Shown: one piece after another, positions 1 to 5,712 of the stretch
Layout: each line of letters opens with the position of its first letter
How positions within the stretch are numbered: position 1 is the first letter of the stretch
Assembly (NCBI GenBank): GCA_030612185.1
Contig: JAUWOI010000314.1
Coordinates: forward strand, 1-5,712
Reading direction: 5' to 3'
DNA from: Anaerolineae bacterium
GTDB taxonomy: Bacteria; Chloroflexota; Anaerolineae; B4-G1
Length of the DNA stretch: 5,712 nt
Translations under genes and position numbers: made by a program
Notes under the pieces: model-generated
What the model was told of the DNA's origin: nothing
The model's database searches: none
What the model saw: the letters and a program-made list of their open reading frames with translations, nothing else

Positions 1-112
1 AGAGACGCAAAGAGAATTGAAAAGTAGAAGAAGATTTGTTCCGTCAAAGGCCTTGATTCTCAAAAATATTGAAGCGTCATTCAAGAATCTCTGCGCCTTT
101 GCGTCTCTGCGT
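1..112. repeat. Intergenic dispersed-type repeat with inverted ends
   Basis: Bases 1-12 (agagacgcaaag) are the exact reverse complement of 97-108 (ctttgcgtctct). The right arm sits in three consecutive 8-bp units: ctctgcgc (89-96), ctttgcgt (97-104) and ctctgcgt (105-112). The left arm is cut by the window edge, so the true element probably begins upstream. AT-rich sequence of about 75 bases lies between the arms. I recall sequences of this 'ctttgcgtctctgcgtt' type as widespread intergenic repeats in environmental bacterial genomes; that is memory, not a search. When translated it gives a false N-terminal extension to the downstream gene. I see no convincing promoter here. Confidence 0.6.
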
Positions 113-140
113 TAAGATTAGCCCTTTTTTCAGTGGAGTC

Positions 141-971
141 ATGAAGATCCTACTCTGCACCAACGGCTCATCCTACGCGGCCCGGGCGCTGGACATGGGA
201 ACACGTGTGGCGCGAAAGACCGCGAACGCCGTGGATGTCCTGGTCGTAGCCGAACGCGACCGGGAGAAAGAAGCCCTTCAGATGGCCGAGGAGGTCACCG
301 CCGATCTGGAAGCGACGGGAGTTCCGGTAGTCCTCCACCAGCGGACTGGCCGAATGGCCGAGGAGGTAGTCCGCCAGGCGCAGGCCACCCCGTACGACCT
401 GGTGGTCATCGGCAGCCGGGGACGGCGGGGAATGGTGCGGCTGCTGCTAGGCTCGGTGGCGCTCCACGTCACCGGCCACGCGCCAGCCTCTGGCCTGGTG
501 GTCAAGGGACGCGCCCGCGACCTCAAGCGGTTCCTGATCGCTTCCTCCGCCGGTCCCGTGAGCGAGCACGCCGTGCGGTTCGCCGGCCGCCTGGCTCGGA
601 ATCTGGGGGCCTCGGCGACTCTGCTCCACGTGATGTCCCAACTGCCGCTGACCGAGAACGCGCTCCCACACGACCTGAGTGCGTCGGCGGAAGAACTGAT
701 CCAGCGCGGCTCACGAGAGGGAGTACACCTCAGCCAGATGCTGGACCTGTTGGCAGCGGAGGAGGTGGCCGCCCGCGCGGTGGTCCGTCATGGCCCGGTG
801 CTGGCTGAGATCATCGCCGAGGCCCGGGAAGGCCGATACGACCTGCTGGTGACCGGGGCCCACGTCACCCCCGGCCTTGACGCGCGCCTGGTGGGCGACT
901 TGAGCGCGGACATCCTATTGGCGGCCAACAGGCCAGTGCTGATGGTGCGCCCACCAGAAGCCCTCAACTAA
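141..971 (+). CDS. Universal stress protein, tandem UspA domains
   Basis: This encodes a 276-residue cytoplasmic protein made of two UspA folds in tandem, roughly residues 1-125 and 129-276. UspA proteins bind ATP or other ligands and modulate stress survival; the specific target cannot be told from sequence. Domain 1 opens with a beta strand (MKILLCTNGS) and has the complete nucleotide loop G-2x-G-9x-G-S: Gly91, Gly94, Gly104, Ser105. Domain 2 opens at FLIASSAGP and ends NRPVLMVRPP, but its loop is degraded: Gly239 and Gly252 remain, while the middle Gly and the final Ser are replaced (Asp253). A longer frame opens at TTG 69, but its first 24 codons only read through the upstream repeat. ATG 141 is preferred because the UspA strand begins exactly there and a ggag lies at 134-137. 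It is probably monocistronic, since the next gene is 162 bases away behind a palindrome. Confidence 0.88.
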   Translation: MKILLCTNGSSYAARALDMGTRVARKTANAVDVLVVAERDREKEALQMAEEVTADLEATGVPVVLHQRTGRMAEEVVRQAQATPYDLVVIGSRGRRGMVRLLLGSVALHVTGHAPASGLVVKGRARDLKRFLIASSAGPVSEHAVRFAGRLARNLGASATLLHVMSQLPLTENALPHDLSASAEELIQRGSREGVHLSQMLDLLAAEEVAARAVVRHGPVLAEIIAEAREGRYDLLVTGAHVTPGLDARLVGDLSADILLAANRPVLMVRPPEALN

Positions 972-988
972 CCCCTCGGTACAATTCA

Positions 989-1021
989 AGACCTGACAGG
1001 TTTCGGAAACCTGTCAGGTCT
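989..1021. repeat. Perfect 15-bp palindrome, possible terminator hairpin
   Basis: The arms agacctgacaggttt (989-1003) and aaacctgtcaggtct (1007-1021) pair perfectly across a 3-base loop, cgg. It starts 18 bases after the uspA stop, so the transcript would fold into a very stable hairpin at the 3' end of the message. No U-tract follows (the next bases are ggcctggg), so it is not a classical intrinsic terminator. It may protect the 3' end or simply be a dispersed palindromic repeat. I have an impression that this acctgacaggt motif recurs between genes in Chloroflexota, unverified. Confidence 0.7.
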
Positions 1022-1043
1022 GGCCTGGGCTCTGGCCTGGGCG
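1020..1043. repeat. 12-bp tandem duplication
   Basis: ctggcctgggct (1020-1031) is followed directly by ctggcctgggcg (1032-1043), 11 of 12 bases identical. It begins inside the last two bases of the palindrome, which suggests a slippage duplication next to that hairpin. No function is evident. Confidence 0.6.
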
Positions 1044-1057
1044 ATAACGTTTCCCAT

Positions 1058-1076
1058 ATTGTAACACAATTGTAAC
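1058..1076 (+). promoter_or_regulatory. Paired attgtaac direct repeats, candidate activator site
   Basis: Two identical 8-mers, attgtaac at 1058-1065 and 1069-1076, are spaced 11 bp centre to centre, so they lie on the same face of the helix. The second abuts the weak -35 candidate of the hydrolase promoter, a position typical of activator sites. The regulator is unknown. The sequence does not fit the E. coli CRP consensus (TGTGA-N6-TCACA). Function is inferred from layout only. Confidence 0.3.
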
Positions 1077-1104
1077 CTCACAAAACCACATTTTGCGCTA
1101 CAAT
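1077..1104 (+). promoter_or_regulatory. Weak candidate promoter of the hydrolase gene
   Basis: A -10-like tacaat (1099-1104, 5 of 6 to TATAAT) is preceded at 16 bp by ctcaca (1077-1082, 4 of 6 to TTGACA). Transcription would start near 1111, leaving a leader of about 23 bases that contains the ribosome binding site. The poor -35 together with the upstream direct repeats suggests dependence on an activator. Confidence 0.35.
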
Positions 1105-1118
1105 CAGTATTACATTCA

Positions 1119-1125
1119 AAGGAAG
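1119..1125 (+). promoter_or_regulatory. Ribosome binding site deciding the hydrolase start
   Basis: aaggaag at 1119-1125 is the only purine-rich SD-like sequence here. It overlaps the GTG at 1125, so that codon cannot be the start served by it. It lies 8 bases before the GTG at 1134, which is good spacing and makes 1134 the preferred start. Confidence 0.55.
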
Positions 1126-1133
1126 TGAATGTC

Positions 1134-2519
1134 GTGGCGCTTCATACAATCAACGGTCAGCAGATCCATTACGTCAAAGAGGGCCAGCCAAACCGCCAGG
1201 TGGCGCTGTTGATTCACGGCTGGTCAAGTTCATGGTATGCTATGTCACCTCTGGTCGGGCTGTTGAGCCAACGCTTTTTGACTATTGCCATTGACCTGCC
1301 CGGTTTTGGTGAATCGCCGCCCCTACCCAAACGAGTGACAATCCCTGCCTACGTGGATCTACTGGCCGATTTCATCGAGGAAATGACTGATGGCCCGGTT
1401 GTGCTCGTAGGTCACTCGATGGGGGGCATGATCGGCCTGACCCTGGCTTTGCGCCATCCGATCCTGGTCGAGCGTATGGTTTTGATAGACCCCACAGTCA
1501 GTGGCCATCTGTCGCGATACATCAACCTGGTCGTCTCGCCCGTCACCCTTCTGGAACGTTTCGGGTTGGGCAGCCTGATCGTGTCCACCGTCGAACGCCT
1601 GATGGTGGGCATCACCGACCGCCTGATGCGTCCGGCCTCCTTCGCCGAGCGCACCGGGATCACCGCAGAGGAGCATATACGCCTGCAGGCCGATGTCCGC
1701 CGGCCTGGTCAAGGCCGGGTGCGAGCCGAATGTTTTTTCGCCATGCGCGAGAATGACCTGCGCGGGCGCTTGAGCCAGGTCGAAGTGCCCTCGCTGGTGT
1801 TGTGGGGGGCAGAAGACAACACAGTCCCCTTGCGAGATGCTGGCGTGGTGGCCGACGAGTGGCCCGAGGCTGACTTGCGTATCATCCCCAACGCCGGACA
1901 CTGGCCCCACTTCGAGACACCTGACACCACCCGCCGCCAGATAGCCGCCTACCTTGGCCTTCCATTGTTCAGCGACGCACTTCACACTCCTGTAGGTGAC
2001 GATGAATTCACGCGCATTCGCGAGGTGGCACGGTTCCTGGCCCACTCCGACGTTGGGAACAACCTGAACCTGCCCCAGCGCACCCGCCTGGCAGCCCAAT
2101 GCCGACAGCGCTTCTACCCTCCCCGCGCCAACATCGTCCGTGTAGACGAGGCCGGCAATGAACTGTACATCATACAAGCCGGCACGGTAGAAGTCTGGAG
2201 CGACCCAGACAATCCCGGACAGGCACCCCAGAACCCTCGCCACGTGGCGACCTTGAGGCCCGGCCAGGTCGCCGGCGAACTCGCCATGCTGGATCAAGGG
2301 CTGCGCAGCGCCGACCTGATAGCCGGCCCAGAGGGAGCCACGGTATTGGCGTTGGAACGGGATCGGTTGCTGGCCCTGTGCGAGGATGACGCCACGCTGG
2401 GCACCCGGCTGTTATGGAACGTTGCCGTGACCATGTCCCAGCGAGTGCGTTTCGTCCTCTGGCAACTCCAGCGGGCATCGCAGAGGAAAGAGCGCAGCCA
2501 ACGAGCGGCTGATGGATGA
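1134..2519 (+). CDS. Alpha/beta-hydrolase fused to cyclic-nucleotide-binding domain
   Basis: This encodes a 461-residue soluble protein with two modules. Residues about 1-277 are an alpha/beta-hydrolase: oxyanion-hole HGW at 28-30, nucleophile elbow GHSMGG at 93-98 with Ser95, acid Asp228 in GAEDNTVP, and base His256 in NAGHWPHFETP. The catalytic triad is complete, so it should be an active esterase- or lipase-like enzyme; the substrate is unknown. Residues about 325-440 are a CRP-type cNMP-binding domain with the phosphate-binding cassette GELAML...LRSA. Glu382, Arg391 and Ser392 correspond to the cAMP-contacting Glu72, Arg82 and Ser83 of CRP. No helix-turn-helix follows; the protein ends in a basic, helical tail. 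The inferred job is a hydrolase gated allosterically by cAMP or cGMP, unproven. GTG 1125 is in frame, but the SD sequence favours GTG 1134. No signal peptide or membrane segment is seen. Confidence 0.88.
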   Translation: MALHTINGQQIHYVKEGQPNRQVALLIHGWSSSWYAMSPLVGLLSQRFLTIAIDLPGFGESPPLPKRVTIPAYVDLLADFIEEMTDGPVVLVGHSMGGMIGLTLALRHPILVERMVLIDPTVSGHLSRYINLVVSPVTLLERFGLGSLIVSTVERLMVGITDRLMRPASFAERTGITAEEHIRLQADVRRPGQGRVRAECFFAMRENDLRGRLSQVEVPSLVLWGAEDNTVPLRDAGVVADEWPEADLRIIPNAGHWPHFETPDTTRRQIAAYLGLPLFSDALHTPVGDDEFTRIREVARFLAHSDVGNNLNLPQRTRLAAQCRQRFYPPRANIVRVDEAGNELYIIQAGTVEVWSDPDNPGQAPQNPRHVATLRPGQVAGELAMLDQGLRSADLIAGPEGATVLALERDRLLALCEDDATLGTRLLWNVAVTMSQRVRFVLWQLQRASQRKERSQRAADG

Positions 2520-2627
2520 TCCCGCTCAACGACAAATCCCCTCGACATCCCGCCCTCAAGCAGAATTAGAAGATCTCTCTCCACCACTGCCACCTTGACC
2601 TGCGGCAGACGAACTGCAGGCCTGGGC

Positions 2628-2643
2628 GCGCCGCCGACGGCGC
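2628..2643 (+). terminator. Possible weak terminator hairpin after the hydrolase gene
   Basis: gcgccg (2628-2633) and cggcgc (2638-2643) form a 6-bp all-GC stem with loop ccga, followed by tgttctt. The T content is poor and it sits 108 bases after the hydrolase stop, so the call is weak. It lies just before the yvcK promoter, where insulation from upstream transcription would make sense. The rest of 2520-2661 holds no gene I can recognise. Confidence 0.3.
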
Positions 2644-2661
2644 TGTTCTTCACGCTCCTCT

Positions 2662-2690
2662 TTGACGTCTGTGCCGTGTTCGGTTATAAT
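2662..2690 (+). promoter_or_regulatory. Near-consensus sigma-70-type promoter of yvcK
   Basis: ttgacg (2662-2667, 5 of 6 to TTGACA), a 17-bp spacer and tataat (2685-2690, 6 of 6) make the strongest promoter in the window. Transcription should begin near 2696-2698, only about 3-5 bases before the ATG at 2701, giving an almost leaderless message. This also shows that the in-frame TTG at 2662 is the -35 box and not a start codon. The promoter may also drive gap and pgk, because no clear promoter is visible before gap. Confidence 0.75.
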
Positions 2691-3267
2691 GTGCATCAAC
2701 ATGGTATTTCGCCGGTATCTCCGCTCCGCCCTTAAATGGCTGACCCCCGGCATGGGGATCAAACGCTGGCTGTTACTTCTGGCCTGCGGTATTGCGCTTC
2801 TAAGCCTGGGTTTCAGTTTCTTGCTCCGGCAACTCTATCCCCTGCCGGGCATCTTCTACTACCTGACCTTCCAGTTCATTCCACGCGGCCTGCGGGCCGG
2901 GCTCTTCGGACTGGCCGGTGCGGCAGCGGTGGCAATCGCGCTGTTTCGCCTCAATCGGGCACTGTTGGAGCCCTTCGTGGAACCAGACCCAGAGACAGTG
3001 GTAAACGCCGTGTACCACTATCACCAACGGGAGCACGGCCCCAAGATCGTCGCCATCGCTGGAGGGCACGGCCTTTCAGTCCTCCTGCGCGGACTCAAGC
3101 AGTATACCTCCAACGTCACCGCCATCGTCACCGTCGCCGACGATGGAGGCAGTTCAGGGCGGCTGCGGCGCGAACTGGGCCTGCTGCCGCCGGGCGACTT
3201 CCGCAACTGCATCGCCGCACTGGCCGACGACGAGGCATTGACGACCCAGTTGTTCCAGTACCGCTTT

Positions 3268-3339
3268 CCTTCGACTTCGCTCAGGACAGGCCCTTCGACG
3301 AAGTCTACCCCGAGCGACGCCGAGGGGCTCAGGACAAGC
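3268..3339. repeat. 72-bp repeat inserted in frame inside yvcK
   Basis: This block of exactly 24 codons interrupts conserved YvcK sequence. The left arm ccttcgacttcgctc (3268-3282) and right arm gagcgacgccgaggg (3312-3326) are imperfect inverted repeats, 12 of 15 pairs. A small central hairpin, cttc-gac-gaag, lies at 3293-3303. gctcaggaca occurs twice, at 3279-3288 and 3327-3336, 48 bp apart. The 'ttcgacttcgctcaggaca' type is familiar to me as a dispersed bacterial intergenic repeat (memory, not a search). Its translation is low in hydrophobic residues and rich in Ser, Thr and Arg, unlike the rest of the protein. Exact ends are uncertain by a few bases; no target duplication is clear. Confidence 0.75.
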
Positions 3340-3473
3340 GGCGACGGCAGTGGGCTCAATGGCCACAGTTTCGGTAATCTCTTCATCACCGCGATGGCAG
3401 AAGTGACCGGCAGTTTCGAGCGGGCGATCCTGGAGTCGGGACGGGTGTTGGCAGTGCGGGGGCGCGTGTTGCC

Positions 3474-4590
<1,117 letters not shown>

Positions 4591-4610
4591 CGAGTAGGGA
4601 GTAAACGACA

Positions 4611-4680
4611 AGTAGATGAGTAGATGAGGACTATCCTCATCTACTCATTCCTCGTATACTCATTCCTCATCTACTCATTT
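4611..4680 (+). repeat. Hairpin plus three 15-bp tandem repeats between gap and pgk
   Basis: atgagtagatgagga (4616-4630) and tcctcatctactcat (4634-4648) form a perfect 15-bp stem with loop cta. The right arm is part of a tandem array of 15-mers: cctcatctactcatt (4635-4649), cctcgtatactcatt (4650-4664) and an exact copy of the first (4665-4679). The single left arm could therefore pair with copy 1 or copy 3, giving alternative hairpins. No U-tract follows. Inside a probable gap-pgk transcript it could attenuate, stabilise or process the message, or it may be a neutral repeat. Confidence 0.75.
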
Positions 4681-4701
4681 CCTTCCTGACAAGGAGGCGT
4701 A

Positions 4702-5712
4702 ATGAACAAAAAAACTATCCGTGACGTGGACGTGCATGGCAAGCGCGTGCTGGTGCGCGTGGACCTGAACGTGCCACTCAAAGAGGGATCTGTGGCAGAC
4801 GACACCCGCATCAGGGCTGTATTGCCCACGCTGAACTACCTGCTAGAGCAGAACGCAGCAGTTATCCTGTGCTCACACCTGGGCCGGCCCAAAGGCAAGG
4901 CCGTGCCGGAGTTGAGGATGGATCCGGTAGCGAGACGGCTGGAGGACCTGCTGGACCGCCCGGTGAAGAAACTCGACGACTGCGTCGGGCCGGAGGTCGA
5001 GGCAGCGGTCAAGGCAATGCAGCCAGGCGACGTCGTCCTGCTGGAGAATACTCGCTTCCATCCTGAGGAGCGGGCCAACGACCCCGAATTCGCCCGCCAA
5101 CTGGCCGCGCTGGCAGAGATCTACGTCAATGACGCCTTCGGTGCAGCGCACCGCGCCCACGGCTCGACCGAGGGAGTGACACACTACCTGCCGGCCGTGG
5201 CCGGTCTCCTGATGGAGCAGGAACTGGAGTTCCTGGGACAAGCGACCGAGAACCCCGAGCACCCCTACGTCGCCATCCTGGGGGGAGCCAAGATCTCCGA
5301 CAAAATCGGCGTCATCGAGAACTTGCTGAAGCAGTGCGACCGGATGCTGATCGGCGGCGGGATGGCGAACACCTTCTTCAAAGCGATGGGCTTCGAGGTG
5401 GGCGATTCGCTGATCGAAGACAAGGCCGTGGAAACAGCCGAGTCGCTGCTCAAGCAGGCCGGGGGCACACTCGTGCTTCCCGTGGACGTGGTCATCGCCG
5501 ACGCTTTCGACAACGACGCTCACACGCGGGTCGTGGCCCCCAACGAGGTCCCTCCAGGCTGGCGCATCCTCGATGTCGGCCCCAAGACAATATCTACGTT
5601 CGAGTCGGCGCGGGGCGGGGCCAGGATGGTGGTCTGGAACGGGCCGCTGGGCGTGTTCGAGATGCCCAACTTCGCAAAAGGCACCTTCGCCGTGGCACGG
5701 ATCCTCGCCAAC
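4702..5712 (+). CDS. pgk: Phosphoglycerate kinase, 3' end outside window
   Basis: The first 337 residues are present, with no stop before the window ends; the family is usually about 390-400 long. The cytoplasmic enzyme transfers phosphate between 1,3-bisphosphoglycerate and ADP, the step after GAPDH. Substrate-side motifs are RVDLNVP (19-25), Arg36, SHLGRPKG (58-65) with His59 and Arg62, ENTRFHPEE (115-123) with Arg118, and [13 protein letters not shown] (143-155) with Arg151. The nucleotide side shows GGAKISDK (194-201), IGGGMANTF (217-225) and WNGPLGVFE (312-320). The missing end should hold the GGGDS/T phosphate loop. aaggagg at 4691-4697 lies four bases before ATG 4702. It very likely shares a transcript with gap, across the repeat hairpin at 4611-4680. 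Confidence 0.96.
   Translation, partial: MNKKTIRDVDVHGKRVLVRVDLNVPLKEGSVADDTRIRAVLPTLNYLLEQNAAVILCSHLGRPKGKAVPELRMDPVARRLEDLLDRPVKKLDDCVGPEVEAAVKAMQPGDVVLLENTRFHPEERANDPEFARQLAALAEIYVNDAFGAAHRAHGSTEGVTHYLPAVAGLLMEQELEFLGQATENPEHPYVAILGGAKISDKIGVIENLLKQCDRMLIGGGMANTFFKAMGFEVGDSLIEDKAVETAESLLKQAGGTLVLPVDVVIADAFDNDAHTRVVAPNEVPPGWRILDVGPKTISTFESARGGARMVVWNGPLGVFEMPNFAKGTFAVARILAN

Noticed and set aside
69..140. N-terminal extension of the uspA gene from TTG 69
   Set aside because: It translates the intergenic repeat, has no SD sequence, and the UspA fold begins at ATG 141, which has a ggag upstream.
1359..2297. Long 312-codon frame on the minus strand
   Set aside because: It lies antisense within the clearly coding hydrolase gene and its translation shows no recognisable motif; a typical GC-rich shadow.
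2512..2598. 28-codon ORF starting ATG 2512, overlapping the hydrolase stop
   Set aside because: It is very short, has no SD sequence, is proline-rich without any known motif, and ends at tga 2596; overlap with the stop could be chance.
2736..3377. Plus-strand 213-codon frame within yvcK
   Set aside because: The translation is Arg/Pro-rich out-of-frame read-through, while the yvcK frame carries the conserved motifs.
4616..4680. CRISPR-like array between gap and pgk
   Set aside because: Repeats are 15 bp and directly abutting with no spacers, and there are no cas genes.
4873..5523. 216-codon minus-strand frame
   Set aside because: It is antisense to pgk, which has every family motif; no independent evidence for it.

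Overview
The window is GC-rich bacterial DNA with five protein genes, all on the + strand. The best taxonomic guess is a Chloroflexota (Anaerolineae-like) bacterium. The reasons are the two-helix membrane-anchored form of YvcK next to gap-pgk, a consensus sigma-70-type promoter placed so close to an ATG that the message would be almost leaderless, and several short dispersed intergenic repeats of kinds I associate with that group. This is inference from sequence only; no database was searched.

Layout. 1-140: an intergenic repeat whose ends form an inverted repeat. 141-971: a tandem-domain UspA-type stress protein with one intact and one degenerate nucleotide-binding loop. 972-1133: a perfect 15-bp palindrome, a 12-bp tandem duplication, a pair of 8-bp direct repeats and a weak promoter. 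1134-2519: an alpha/beta-hydrolase with a complete Ser-Asp-His triad, fused to a C-terminal CRP-like cyclic-nucleotide-binding domain with no DNA-binding domain. 2520-2700: a small GC hairpin and then a near-consensus promoter. 2701-3510: a yvcK (gluconeogenesis factor) gene that is damaged in two ways. It carries a 72-bp in-frame repeat insertion, and it has lost the middle of its second half, so that its probable original C-terminus lies just downstream in another frame (about 3474-3524). 3568-4590: gap (class I GAPDH). 4591-4701: a hairpin plus three 15-bp tandem repeats. 4702-5712: pgk, running off the window edge about 60 codons before its expected end.

How the genes fit together. gap and pgk encode consecutive steps of lower glycolysis/gluconeogenesis and probably form an operon, with the intergenic hairpin as a possible expression modulator. 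YvcK proteins are needed in several bacteria for growth on gluconeogenic carbon and for envelope shape, so its position before gap-pgk makes sense, but this copy looks non-functional unless the lesion is an assembly error. The hydrolase-cNMP-binding fusion and the UspA protein look like separately expressed signalling or stress genes.

I see no CRISPR array, tRNA, rRNA, transposase or other complete new system. The most unusual material is the remodelled yvcK, the hydrolase-cNMP sensor fusion and the structured repeats.
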